A stretch of DNA of 64,000 nucleotides from Algoriphagus vanfongensis DSM 17529 (lineage in GTDB: Bacteria > Bacteroidota > Bacteroidia > Cytophagales > Cyclobacteriaceae): positions 1 through 64,000 of the forward strand of contig NZ_AUBX01000010.1 of assembly GCF_000429465.1 (NCBI RefSeq). The letters are read 5' to 3'. The notes under the pieces are model-generated. The model ran no database searches, was not told the DNA's origin, and was given only the letters and a program-made list of their open reading frames with translations. Within the stretch, counting starts at the first letter, position 1. Every line of letters begins with the position of its first letter. Position numbers and translations under genes: made by a program. Below are positions 55,387 through 64,000 of the stretch, piece by piece.

Positions 55387-57192
55387 CTAAAGCAAGCTAG
55401 TCGCATTGACCGAAATACTTTCAGTAGGAATCCCATCCATCATTTTCAATTGATCACAAACATTCTTAGCCCAGTCATCTAGAAAATCATTCTTATCTCG
55501 AGATAGCGTGTCGTTGTCCAGTGTGATTCCCTCCGTTGGCGTTCCCATAAAAGTAATCTGAGAATTCACCTCTTCATTTGGATTGATCGGATGACCTTGG
55601 TGATTGATCCAAGGGCAGCCAGGTGAATAGGTATTTCCAAGACTGTCACTGTTTTGGAAGGGCACAATCAACCCATTTTGAATCATGTTTCCATACAATT
55701 CCCCCGGACAGCTAGCTATCTCATATCTGGGAACCTGTGCATGAATCATCCATTCACATTGCTTTTCCAGAGCTTCTCCAGTATTGCATGCAGAGTTTTT
55801 ATCTTCATCCCATCCACGGGTCAAATCCAAAATTCCACACTCAGCGATTGCCTGTAATTTTTTCAGGTTGATTACCGGAGGACCATAAGAAACCCGATTG
55901 AACGCCCCGAAAAATTGTGTATCAAACAGCCGATGAGACTCCGGGTCAAGTCCTCCAAATCGATAAAGCACTCCAAAGTCAAAAGCTAACCTCCTCCATA
56001 GTGCCGCCACAGTAGCAAGGGCACTATTTCCGATCCCTTTTGCTGATTCCCGTAAGTAAATGGACAAAAGCTCAAATTGAGATTTGACTTCTCCCTCGCT
56101 CACAAAAGGCTCTTTCAAAAAGCGGATTAGATCAAACTTATTAAGCTGAGGGTGCCTCTCATGAAACTGATCAATCTGCCATTGCACTGCTTCAAAATCC
56201 TCATGATAGCTCAGGTGTTCTCCGCATGTTGAGAAAAGCACTGCATAATATTGCCATTTGTACTCCTGTTCTAGAAAGGGTAAAACTGTGGATTCAAAGC
56301 TAATTTTTAAGTTTTCCGCCTGTATTTCACGAAGTTTTTCAGAAGTACAATAATGTAGTATGAGTTCGCTTTCTCTAGCGCCGGGACTTTTTGGGAAAGG
56401 TACTAAGCCGGACCTGGAGAAAGGTGTAATTCTGAGAGGTTCATGACCCGAGGCCAGATATCTCCATTGCCCATCTTGCACGTCAAAAGTTCCGCCCCGC
56501 CCTTCTGTCAATGCCAACACAGCATCGATGAAAGTCAATCCCATCCCTTTTATCAACACTTGACTTCCTGATTTGACTGGTTGCAGACATTGCTCTACTG
56601 GATAAATTTCATGAATACTAGTAGCCGATTCATGTTTAGAATTGCTCTTTCCCCAAGGGTGGCCCGTTGTGATCAAGAGATTGTCGATATTTTCTACCTC
56701 CAAGGGGTAGCCATCCTTATTTCTATAACTTATTGAGTAAGTCTTATCAGTTTGCCTGATGTCTATCACTTCGCCTTGATGATAGGATAAGTTGATAGAA
56801 ACTGGACAGGAATCCAGTAATTGATCAAACCCATCCAATAGGTATTCTCCTACTTTGGCTCTGGGTGAAATATCAGTATCTGAGCAAAATTCTGAATGAG
56901 TCTGAAGCCATTCTTCATATGTTTGAGGATGTGAGACTATGGGGCTTACTGAATAAGTAGGCCACATCGATATTTTGCTATTTTCATAATTCATCAGCAA
57001 ATAAGCCGGCTGATTGGGATCATAATTGTCTCCAGTAGCAAAATTGGAGGTTTTGTTGAATAGGTGAATTTCTACCTGTTGGTCAAGGTCCAAATGCCTA
57101 TAATGAGCTAATAAGCGCTCCAATCCATAGAGACCCTTTGGACCAAAACCTACGATAGCGATACGCAGCTTTATTTCCATTTTGGAAATCAT
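55387..57192 (-). CDS. FAD-NAD(P)-binding protein (NAD_binding_9 family)
   Basis: A 601-residue flavoprotein. The N-terminal dinucleotide loop IAIVGFGPKGLYGLERLLAH is followed by the family's acidic strand end (VEIHLFNKTSNFATGDNYD) and LLMNYENSK. The second binding segment is SQVLIKGMGLTFIDAVLALTEGRG (about 215-238). The C-terminal half is family-specific. Members are predicted oxidoreductases or N-hydroxylase-like and are often near siderophore or non-ribosomal genes. The start codon overlaps the stop of the SbnA-like gene (ATGA at 57189-57192); a second ATG at 57180 is possible. Confidence 0.8.
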   Translation of the reverse strand: MISKMEIKLRIAIVGFGPKGLYGLERLLAHYRHLDLDQQVEIHLFNKTSNFATGDNYDPNQPAYLLMNYENSKISMWPTYSVSPIVSHPQTYEEWLQTHSEFCSDTDISPRAKVGEYLLDGFDQLLDSCPVSINLSYHQGEVIDIRQTDKTYSISYRNKDGYPLEVENIDNLLITTGHPWGKSNSKHESATSIHEIYPVEQCLQPVKSGSQVLIKGMGLTFIDAVLALTEGRGGTFDVQDGQWRYLASGHEPLRITPFSRSGLVPFPKSPGARESELILHYCTSEKLREIQAENLKISFESTVLPFLEQEYKWQYYAVLFSTCGEHLSYHEDFEAVQWQIDQFHERHPQLNKFDLIRFLKEPFVSEGEVKSQFELLSIYLRESAKGIGNSALATVAALWRRLAFDFGVLYRFGGLDPESHRLFDTQFFGAFNRVSYGPPVINLKKLQAIAECGILDLTRGWDEDKNSACNTGEALEKQCEWMIHAQVPRYEIASCPGELYGNMIQNGLIVPFQNSDSLGNTYSPGCPWINHQGHPINPNEEVNSQITFMGTPTEGITLDNDTLSRDKNDFLDDWAKNVCDQLKMMDGIPTESISVNATSLL

Positions 57193-58175
57193 AGAGCTAA
57201 AGCTTTCTCCTGATACAATTCACGCTCTACCCATTCGTCATTGTAAATGGTGTCCAAATATCTCTCTCCTCTGTCGCAGAGAATCATCGCTATAGTGGAA
57301 TCATTGGGAATAAGGGGCAAATAGTTTTCCAAAGCAGCTACTACTGCTCCAGAAGAGCCTCCACACAACAAAGATTCTCTATCTAACAATTTCCTACATC
57401 CACGCACGCAGTCTCTATCGTCCACATGCACGACGTCAGCGATCAATTCAGGATTGAGAAACTGGGATTTTCTACTTGCTCCATGCCCAGGAATTTTTCT
57501 TTCTCCAGGAGCTGAACCAAAAATCACGCTTCCCATGGCATCCACCGCAACTACCTGAGTAGGCAATTCTTTCTCCTGGATGTACTGGATACAGCCCATC
57601 AGCGTACCACAGGTGCTCGTAGCAGCAAAAAGGAAATCAGGAGCTTCTCCCAATGCCATTTCTATTTCTTTCATAGTAGTGAGATGGGCTTCCGGATTTT
57701 GGCGATTGGCGTATTGATTGGTCCAAAAACAATTCTTTTCATGCCGCATGATTTCCTGCACCTTATCTAATCTCGCTTGCAAAAAACCACCCGGATTGGC
57801 AGGCTTTTCCACTCTATTGATATTGGCACCATATGCTTTCATAATTTGCACTGTCTGATTATTGACCATAGGATCGACGACTATCTCCAGTTTTAAATTG
57901 AAATAATTGCAGATTTGTGCCAGGCCGATCCCCATATTTCCAGAGCTAGATTCTACGACAGTATCGCCACTTTTCAGTTCTCCCGAATGGATGGCATGTG
58001 AGATCAATTGCATGGCTGTTCTATCCTTGATGCTCCCTCCAGGATTAAATGCCTCTAGCTTTCCATAGATAGCATGATCGTGTGGGAGAAATAATCTTTT
58101 CATTCGCATCAAAGGAGTGTTGCCAATAGTGTCCAAGATGGAAGTGGGCAGTTTGTCTAAAGCTGTAGAGATCAT
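57189..58175 (-). CDS. PLP-dependent cysteine synthase-family protein (SbnA-like)
   Basis: A 328-residue fold-type II PLP enzyme. Lys 50 in FNPGGSIKDRTAM forms the Schiff base, SSSGNMGIGLAQ is the substrate loop and LCGGSSGAVVAAL binds the cofactor phosphate. It is close to cysteine synthase, but its company (FAD protein with a 4-nt overlap, and a SbnH-like decarboxylase) fits the SbnA branch, which makes diaminopropionate precursors from O-phosphoserine and an amino donor. It is first gene of the operon. Confidence 0.82.
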   Translation of the reverse strand: MISTALDKLPTSILDTIGNTPLMRMKRLFLPHDHAIYGKLEAFNPGGSIKDRTAMQLISHAIHSGELKSGDTVVESSSGNMGIGLAQICNYFNLKLEIVVDPMVNNQTVQIMKAYGANINRVEKPANPGGFLQARLDKVQEIMRHEKNCFWTNQYANRQNPEAHLTTMKEIEMALGEAPDFLFAATSTCGTLMGCIQYIQEKELPTQVVAVDAMGSVIFGSAPGERKIPGHGASRKSQFLNPELIADVVHVDDRDCVRGCRKLLDRESLLCGGSSGAVVAALENYLPLIPNDSTIAMILCDRGERYLDTIYNDEWVERELYQEKALAL

Positions 58176-58365
58176 AAAAGGCTAATTAATAGTGGTTGCT
58201 GTATCTTCTTTCCAAAATCGAACCTGCTCAATCCACATCTCAGAAATTGAGCAAAAAAGGCTTTTAGGATCAATTGAGTGGGTTTTAAAAGTGAATGACT
58301 TCATAGGTCGCTGCTTTTATTGAGGATTTTTTTTCACCTTCAGTGGCATTTGACCACACTTATGT

Positions 58366-59844
58366 TTAGTTCAATTTTTTCAAGAAATTCTCAGCTTTTT
58401 CCAGATGGTCGTTCTTCTTCTTTTCGTCCATGCGGTTCAATGTGTGATACATCATACTAAGACGAGGGTTTGATTCGAAAAAAGACCGATGCTTACTGAT
58501 GAATCGCCAAAAAAGCCCGTCCCAAATCTCTTCCCAATCTCCAGATGAGTAATCGCTCATCTTTCTGAGATAATTGGATGCTCCGATGTAAGGCTTGGTA
58601 GCGAACAAGCCTCCATCTGCAAACTGACTCATGCCGTATACATTGGGAACCATCACCCAATCATAGGCATCAATGAACAACTCCATAAACCATCGATAGA
58701 CTTCATCCGGGTGGATTTCGCAGAGCAACATAAAATTGCCCAGAATCATCAATCGCTCTATGTGATGACAGTATCCAGTGGACATTACCTTCTTGATAGT
58801 ATGGTCCACAGGCTCTATCCCCGTGGTCCCATCGTAAAAACTCCTGGGCATCTTCCGCGAAAACCCCCAAAAGTTATTGGTCCGAGAAAAGCTTCCTTTT
58901 ACGAGGTACATACCCCTGATAAATTCCCTCCAGCCCAGCACCTGGCGAATAAATCCCTCCGTAGAATTGATCGGAACCTTGCTCTCCAATGCAAATCTTA
59001 GACTCTTGCTGATCACCTCCTCCGGTAGTAGCAGTCCCACATTGATCAAGGGCGAGAGCACACTGTGATTCAACCAGCTTTCATGCTTGACGATAGCATC
59101 CTCATAAGGTCCGAATTCATGAAATCTACTTTTCAAAAATTCGGTCAACCAATCCTCCGCTTGCTGATGATCAATCGGGTATAGCGGATCTTTGGTCAAC
59201 TGACCTGGATTTGATTCAAAGTTGTTTTTGACGTAGGAAACTGCTTCTCTCCACTCTTCAGAGCTTGCAGGAAATTGGACCGTCGGTGCAGTTTTTCCCT
59301 TAGGGTATTTCTTTCGATTATCTTTATCATAGGTCCAGTCGCCTCCTACTGGGTTTTGATCTTCCTCCACTAGGATTTTGCGCTTCTTTCTTTGATTTTT
59401 ATAGAAGGAGGTCTGAAAAAAAGATTTTTTATCTGCCTTGAAGTCCTTGGAAATATCCTTTTGCTGATTGATAAACGCAGGTGTCTCATGAACTTTCAGC
59501 TCAATAGAACCCGCCATTTTTCGAATTCTTTTTTCCAACCAATTGTCCACAGGATCCAAGCAATGAATTGCTGTGATGTTCCTGTTTTCTATTTCCCGAT
59601 GAAAATTACGGATATCCGAAAGCTCATGACCTGATTCTATGTAGTGTACTTTCAAGCCTCGCTTCTCCAAATACTTCTGGTATGACTTCATCGAAGCCCG
59701 GTGAAAAGCGATCTTTTGACGATGAAAATCATACAGCCTAAAAAACAGAAATTCCTCTATCAGATAGCTGTCATTTCCATTCTCCAAAATAGGATTGGAA
59801 GCGAAGAGCTGATGAGGGAATATGAGATTTACAGATGTTTTCAT
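58366..59844 (-). CDS. DPRP-type photolyase/cryptochrome lacking the usual Fe-S cysteines
   Basis: A 492-residue protein of the deoxyribodipyrimidine photolyase-related (bacterial 6-4 / FeS-BCP) family. An N-terminal alpha/beta domain (about 1-150, LIFPHQLF) and a helical FAD domain (about 200-470: LGWREFIRGMYL, GYCHHIERLMILGNFMLLCE, YGMSQFADGGLFATKPYIG) are visible. In FeS-BCP photolyases three cysteines follow this block. Here the segment reads KMSDYSSGDWEEIWDGLFWRF with no Cys, so a [4Fe-4S] cluster is unlikely. The predicted role is light-driven repair or blue-light sensing. It is last gene of a three-gene operon, after a 1-nt gap. Confidence 0.85.
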   Translation of the reverse strand: MKTSVNLIFPHQLFASNPILENGNDSYLIEEFLFFRLYDFHRQKIAFHRASMKSYQKYLEKRGLKVHYIESGHELSDIRNFHREIENRNITAIHCLDPVDNWLEKRIRKMAGSIELKVHETPAFINQQKDISKDFKADKKSFFQTSFYKNQRKKRKILVEEDQNPVGGDWTYDKDNRKKYPKGKTAPTVQFPASSEEWREAVSYVKNNFESNPGQLTKDPLYPIDHQQAEDWLTEFLKSRFHEFGPYEDAIVKHESWLNHSVLSPLINVGLLLPEEVISKSLRFALESKVPINSTEGFIRQVLGWREFIRGMYLVKGSFSRTNNFWGFSRKMPRSFYDGTTGIEPVDHTIKKVMSTGYCHHIERLMILGNFMLLCEIHPDEVYRWFMELFIDAYDWVMVPNVYGMSQFADGGLFATKPYIGASNYLRKMSDYSSGDWEEIWDGLFWRFISKHRSFFESNPRLSMMYHTLNRMDEKKKNDHLEKAENFLKKLN

Positions 59845-59845
59845 G

Positions 59846-59983
59846 CTATTTATTTCTTCGGCAGCGCAGACTACAATAGGCTACTTCTTCCCAGTTTTTC
59901 TCCCACTTTTTTCTCCATGAAAATAGCCTTTTGCAGGTTTTGCATAGCTTGGTGGGCAAGTGATTTTTCTTTTTACCCTGCAT
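59846..59983 (-). CDS. DUF2256 zinc-finger-like small protein
   Basis: A 45-residue protein from ATG 59983. It has the DUF2256 pattern [22 protein letters not shown], with CxxC and, at the end, CSLRCRR, giving four Cys for one metal. It is packed with 1-nt gaps between two photolyase-family genes, the normal place for DUF2256, so it is probably an accessory to them. The function is not known. Confidence 0.85.
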   Translation of the reverse strand: MQGKKKNHLPTKLCKTCKRLFSWRKKWEKNWEEVAYCSLRCRRNK

Positions 59984-59984
59984 A

Positions 59985-61076
59985 CTACTGGAGCAATTCC
60001 TTTTTACTTTTTTTCCAGAAGGCAAAAAACGAAGGATAGTCACCCTGAACCGAACTCATCCATTCACGTGGCTCCTCCTTGCCCTTGTAAAGAGAATTAG
60101 TAGGGTGCTCTTTGTATATCAAATGCTCGCTCGAAACTATTGAATTCAACTCATCAAACTCCCCAACAAAAACCTGTATATCAGCGATGTTCGAAGAAAG
60201 ATCCAAGAAGAAATCCAAGCATTTTTGACTGACTGGAAATTTCTCAAAAAAGGATGGCTCTAGTAATAAAACCCGCTGAAACTCCTCTCCACCATGCCAA
60301 TAAGGGTCTAAATTGTAATAGTTATAGATCAAGGTGGGAGCATCTTTTAACGTGTTTGTACTCGCATATGGCAAGCTCATCCTTGCCTCCAGAGGTTTGA
60401 CTTCTTTCAAAATATCCGGGACCTCCATCCTCTCAAAATCCGCATAGGGTACATCTAAAAATGTCCCTTTCTGATCAGATGAGAAATACTTATTGATATT
60501 ATCCTGATTGGCCACATATTTTTTGGAAGAATTGGTTCCAGCCACCCATTGCCAACTCAAGTGATTGCTCCCGAGATCCCCATCTAGCAGGAGAGAATAC
60601 ATCCAACGGGCAGGCTGGAGCCAATGGGATTGAGCTATATTGCAGCAGATTGCAGCTACATACATGCGCATGTGATTGTGCATATAGCCTGTTTCATACA
60701 GTTCCTTAATCGCTTGATCTACAGCTTCAATTCCCGTTTTAGCTTCTATGACTGCTTTTGGAATACTTAGATTAGCAACAGGGCTTTGGGAGCTTTTTAG
60801 GTCTTGAAAAATTTCATCCTTTTTGTGGAGCCATACTTGCTGCCAATAGTCTCTCCAAGCCAATTCTTGTATCAACTTTTCAGTATGGGAAGGGGGAAGA
60901 TTTAAGGAATAAATATGCAATAACACTTGCCTCGTCGATATCACTCCTCTGGAAATATAAGGGCTGAGGTAGGTGACTGCGCCAGCTTTGTAATTGCGGC
61001 TAGCAGAATACGCCGCAGGTTGAATTCCCCTGATCCTCTCTTCGATTTGATTGATCTTCGTTGGAAATCCTTTCAT
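59985..61076 (-). CDS. FAD-binding photolyase/cryptochrome protein with apparently permuted domains
   Basis: A 363-residue protein from ATG 61076 ([15 protein letters not shown]). The helical photolyase FAD-binding domain comes first (about 5-215): [43 protein letters not shown] and [20 protein letters not shown], then [14 protein letters not shown]. There is no N-terminal antenna domain. Instead the C-terminal part (about 225-350) has an alpha/beta pattern ([40 protein letters not shown]) that could be the antenna domain moved to the end. First gene of the photolyase operon. The FAD module is secure; the permutation is inference. Confidence 0.82.
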   Translation of the reverse strand: MKGFPTKINQIEERIRGIQPAAYSASRNYKAGAVTYLSPYISRGVISTRQVLLHIYSLNLPPSHTEKLIQELAWRDYWQQVWLHKKDEIFQDLKSSQSPVANLSIPKAVIEAKTGIEAVDQAIKELYETGYMHNHMRMYVAAICCNIAQSHWLQPARWMYSLLLDGDLGSNHLSWQWVAGTNSSKKYVANQDNINKYFSSDQKGTFLDVPYADFERMEVPDILKEVKPLEARMSLPYASTNTLKDAPTLIYNYYNLDPYWHGGEEFQRVLLLEPSFFEKFPVSQKCLDFFLDLSSNIADIQVFVGEFDELNSIVSSEHLIYKEHPTNSLYKGKEEPREWMSSVQGDYPSFFAFWKKSKKELLQ

Positions 61077-61424
61077 CTCAAGCAAACGAAAAGTAAAGGA
61101 ATCGATCCCCTTTCAGCACTTTTCAAAGTGGCTGAGCAATGTCTAGATTTCAAGTAGTTAGTTTCCTGGCTTTTCATACCCCAAACAAATTCACTTTTTC
61201 GGATTTCTAATTTCACACCTTATCAAAGTGGAATTGAAGTGAAATTGTTTAAGATGACAGTGATACTATCACCACTTTCTGAAAATGAAAATCCGCAATT
61301 CTAAAAATCACAGCCTTTCACTGTCAACCATGCGGCGGCTATCAAAAAAGAATTAAAATTTGACGATCAAAAGCTTACCCAACGAACCATCTTTGAAGAA
61401 TGACTTCAAAAGAATGATTTCAAA
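61077..61424. other. Intergenic region between the photolyase operon and araB
   Basis: About 350 bp. It holds the promoter of the photolyase operon and the 3' flank of araB. No hairpin with a T tract or coding potential is visible. Confidence 0.35.
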
Positions 61425-63083
61425 CTATTGTAAGCATTCAGAAAAGTCTCCTAGTTTGAGATAGGTCTGATATTTCTCATTATAATACTTGAGGAATTGC
61501 TCTTGAGGAAGATATGTTTTTTCAAACCCAGGCGCCATTCTTGAAATTGCCTCTTCCAATGAATCATATATACCTGCGGCCACGGCTGCATAGATCGCAG
61601 CTCCCAAAGCTGGAGTTTGGTCTGATGAAGAAATTTTAATGGGACTTTGAAGGACATCGGCCATAGTTTGCATCACCAGCTCTGATTTTTTGGCGACACC
61701 TCCCACAGCGATCACCTCATCTATCCGCACGCCTTGTTCTTCAAAACGCTCACTGATCCTGCGAGAGCCAAAGCACAAGGCTTCCACCAATGCTTTGAAA
61801 ATGTGGGCAGCAGAAGTCCCCATCCCTATATTCATCATTCCGCCTTTCAAGGATTCATCCACATCAGGAGAGCGTCTACCATTGATCCAGTCCAGCGCTA
61901 TGAGATCATTCTCAGTGGTTGGCAGATTGGAAGCCTTTTCAGATAATTCTATCAAAAGCGATTGCGAAATTTCTCCTATCAAATCAGATTTTTGTGCTTC
62001 GGAAAGTGAGCTATTCTTTTGGATCAAATCCAACAGAGGTGCGGCTACCATCGAACTAAACCATGCTAGTATATCCCCAAAACCCGCTTGCCCTGCTTCT
62101 AAGCCTATCCAACCTGGAACCACCGACCCGTTTACTTGACCGCAGATTCCGGGCACCAAGCGACTTTCCATATCCTTTGCGGAGGCTATTAAGATATCAC
62201 AAGTGGACGTCCCCACTACTTTGACGAGCGTATTTTCCGTGATTCCGGCACCTACAGCTCCCGCATGTGCATCGATTGTCCCCACGGCCACCAAAGTCTC
62301 CTCAGATAGTCCCAGTTTTCTTGCCCATACTTTACTGATTTTACCAGCAGCCTCGACTGACGTGTAAGTTGATTCAAACAAGCGATCCCGTATTCCTCTG
62401 AGAGATTCATCCAGTTGCACTAAGAAATCATCAGAGGGAAGTCCATTCCAGCTTTGATGCCATAGTGCCTTGTGTCCTGCCGCGCATCTTGATCGTTTGA
62501 CGAGAGCTGGAGGTAACCCTGTCAGTACTCCCGTGATGTAATCACAATGCTCCATCCAAGTGTAGGCCCCTGCAGCTACACTTTTATCCTTCCTGTGAAT
62601 AGAAAGAATTTTGGCCCAAAACCACTCAGAAGAATACAAGCCTCCCGAAAACTTTGTAAAATCCTCACCTCCCCAGTTTTTAGCAAATGCTGTGATCTCG
62701 TTAGCCTCTGCAATGGCTGTATGATCTTTCCAAAGTAGCATCATTGCATTTGGGTTCCCCTCAAAATCAGGCTCCAAAGCCAAGGAAGCACCTTGCTCAT
62801 TGACCGCCATAGGTGATGAACCAGTAGTATCTACACAAATTGCCTTAATCAGATCTACCTTCACTTCCGACTTGCGGACTACCTCGGAAAGGGTAGCCTC
62901 TAGTCCTTCTAGATGATCTAAAGGGTGTTGTCTAAACTGATTGATCGCAGGCTCACAATAAAGCCCCTTTTTCCAACGAGGATAGGCGAAGACAGAAGAG
63001 CTCAAGACGTTACCCTTCACAGTATCCACCAAAACAGCTCTGACTGAATCTGTACCATAGTCCAGTCCGATTACATAGCTCAT
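61425..63083 (-). CDS. araB: Ribulokinase
   Basis: A 552-residue FGGY-family kinase starting MSYVIGLDYGTDSVRAVLVD, the normal ribulokinase N-terminus and length. Further marks are MMLLWKDHTAI, GRRSPDVDESL and the C-terminal ATP-site segment MGTSAAHIFKALVEALCFG. It phosphorylates L-ribulose in arabinose catabolism. It starts 1 nt after the stop of the upstream symporter, so transport and phosphorylation are co-translated. Other ara genes are not in the window. Confidence 0.92.
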   Translation of the reverse strand: MSYVIGLDYGTDSVRAVLVDTVKGNVLSSSVFAYPRWKKGLYCEPAINQFRQHPLDHLEGLEATLSEVVRKSEVKVDLIKAICVDTTGSSPMAVNEQGASLALEPDFEGNPNAMMLLWKDHTAIAEANEITAFAKNWGGEDFTKFSGGLYSSEWFWAKILSIHRKDKSVAAGAYTWMEHCDYITGVLTGLPPALVKRSRCAAGHKALWHQSWNGLPSDDFLVQLDESLRGIRDRLFESTYTSVEAAGKISKVWARKLGLSEETLVAVGTIDAHAGAVGAGITENTLVKVVGTSTCDILIASAKDMESRLVPGICGQVNGSVVPGWIGLEAGQAGFGDILAWFSSMVAAPLLDLIQKNSSLSEAQKSDLIGEISQSLLIELSEKASNLPTTENDLIALDWINGRRSPDVDESLKGGMMNIGMGTSAAHIFKALVEALCFGSRRISERFEEQGVRIDEVIAVGGVAKKSELVMQTMADVLQSPIKISSSDQTPALGAAIYAAVAAGIYDSLEEAISRMAPGFEKTYLPQEQFLKYYNEKYQTYLKLGDFSECLQ

Positions 63084-63084
63084 C

Positions 63085-64000
63085 TTATTGATTGGTTTGT
63101 TTGGAAAAAAATCCTGTCAAGAGAAAGCCAACCACAAAAATGGTCAAGGTTCCCATGACAATCGTCAAGTTTGCGTGCAGTGTGTTTTGATACGCTTCAA
63201 GGGCTGTGCCCTGCCAGACTACTGGAGAAAGACTCATCCATCCTATCACCACTACCCCACAGATTACGCCTATTGCAGCTGCTTTGCTGCTTGTTTTGGG
63301 GATGATGAATCCCAATAAAAACAAGCCCAATATTCCCCCACTAAAAATGGAAGATAAGGCCCACCAAGCATCTAAGGCGCTGGTCACTCCATTAAAAGCG
63401 AGCGCCACCACAATACTGATCAATCCCATCACAAAAGAAGCAGCCAAAAGAACCTTCATAGACTCACGCTCTTTCGCATGAGGCCTGATATATTTTCTGT
63501 AATGATCAGAAAGAAATACAGTCGCAGAACTATTGATACTCGTGGACACAGTACTCATCCCTGCAGCGAAGATCGAGGCAATCAAAATCCCGGTAACTCC
63601 CTGCGGTAGGCCAGAAACGATGAAATAAGGAAATACTTTGTCGGCATTTTCTGCCAAGTGCAGTTCCGCCGGTAATAGGTCTGGGTAAGCTTGATAGTAC
63701 GAGTACAACGCCGTGCCAATGAAAAAGAAGAGCAAAGAAACCGGAACATAAAGCAAACTTCCCAACCAAGTAGATTTCACTGCTTCTTTTTGGTTTTTAG
63801 CAGAAATATAGCGCTGAATGTAACTTTGATCTATCCCGAAATTCTGAAGATTTATAAACAAGCCGTACACAAGAATCAGCCAAAAAGTGGATTCTACGAA
63901 GTTAAAATCAAAACTACCCAAGCTGAACTTATCAGCCTCAGCTGCAATAGAAAACACCTCAGAAGGTCCATTGGGCATAGAGAATAGAATCACCACCACA
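63085..64000 (-). CDS. Sodium:solute symporter, 5' part cut by window edge
   Basis: About 305 residues of the C-terminal part of an SSS-family (SLC5-like) symporter. It includes FGIDQSYIQRYISAKNQKEA, GLPQGVTGILIASIFAAGMSTVSTSINSS (split here over two blocks in the family signature) and several transmembrane helices. Coupled to araB, it most likely takes up arabinose or a related sugar. The start lies outside the window. Confidence 0.88.
   Translation of the reverse strand, partial: VVVILFSMPNGPSEVFSIAAEADKFSLGSFDFNFVESTFWLILVYGLFINLQNFGIDQSYIQRYISAKNQKEAVKSTWLGSLLYVPVSLLFFFIGTALYSYYQAYPDLLPAELHLAENADKVFPYFIVSGLPQGVTGILIASIFAAGMSTVSTSINSSATVFLSDHYRKYIRPHAKERESMKVLLAASFVMGLISIVVALAFNGVTSALDAWWALSSIFSGGILGLFLLGFIIPKTSSKAAAIGVICGVVVIGWMSLSPVVWQGTALEAYQNTLHANLTIVMGTLTIFVVGFLLTGFFSKQTNQ

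Noticed and set aside
1-64000. Search for tRNA, rRNA, CRISPR arrays, integrases and complete insertion sequences
   Set aside because: None could be recognised by eye on either strand.

Overview
The window looks like a chromosomal segment from a Bacteroidota bacterium, most likely order Cytophagales, of an Algoriphagus/Cyclobacteriaceae type. The support is two SusC/SusD pairs, an ECF sigma/FecR pair, many SPase II lipoproteins, a TAnnTTTG-type promoter element and moderate-to-low GC. The genus is an inference. There are no rRNA or tRNA genes, no CRISPR array, no complete insertion sequence and no phage genes.

Region 1 (1-9.9 kb) is housekeeping and stress: a decayed surE on the minus strand, an AI-2E-family membrane protein, a small PepSY-like lipoprotein, an M23 peptidase lipoprotein, a PRC-barrel protein, a stand-alone receiver protein, two uncharacterised envelope proteins and DNA topoisomerase III. 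Region 2 (9.9-21 kb) holds a duplicated DUF4394 lipoprotein, the cytochrome bd oxidase genes cydAB, a cytosolic GH13 alpha-amylase, a ligase-associated exonuclease/ATP-dependent ligase pair and a large-subunit catalase.

Region 3 (21.4-28.3 kb) looks like a zinc-limitation regulon. It has an AztD-like lipoprotein, a MacB-type ABC transporter with a His-rich permease loop plus a CFFC-motif partner, and a divergent MerC-like membrane protein/CobW-type GTPase operon. Three copies of a GCAA-N5-TTGC palindrome lie in front of these genes. Two of them overlap the -33 and -7 elements of a well-matched Bacteroidota promoter.

Region 4 (28.6-50.5 kb) holds two glycan-uptake loci. The first is ECF sigma, FecR, an STN-containing SusC and SusD, with a DUF4038 glycosidase-like gene convergent to it. 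The second is SusC, SusD, a LamG-type surface lipoprotein and two tandem GH144 (endo-beta-1,2-glucanase family) lipoproteins, so beta-1,2-glucan is the predicted substrate. It has no sigma/anti-sigma pair. Instead it is preceded by a 7TM-DISM membrane sensor whose output domain is the zinc ribbon and helix-turn-helix of an IS1595-type transposase without its DDE nuclease. This is the most unusual protein in the window. A GNAT gene next to it carries an in-frame amber codon at position 5.

Region 5 (50.6-64 kb) is mostly minus strand: an SDR/DUF2867 protein, a VOC protein, a small helical protein, CsbD, and a three-gene PLP/FAD operon (SbnA-like synthase, FAD-NAD(P)-binding protein, Y4yA-type decarboxylase) that may make a diaminopropionate-type metabolite. 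Then comes a tightly packed photolyase operon: a FAD-binding photolyase with an apparently permuted domain order, DUF2256, and a DPRP-type photolyase lacking the usual Fe-S cysteines. The window ends with araB (ribulokinase) and a truncated sodium:solute symporter.
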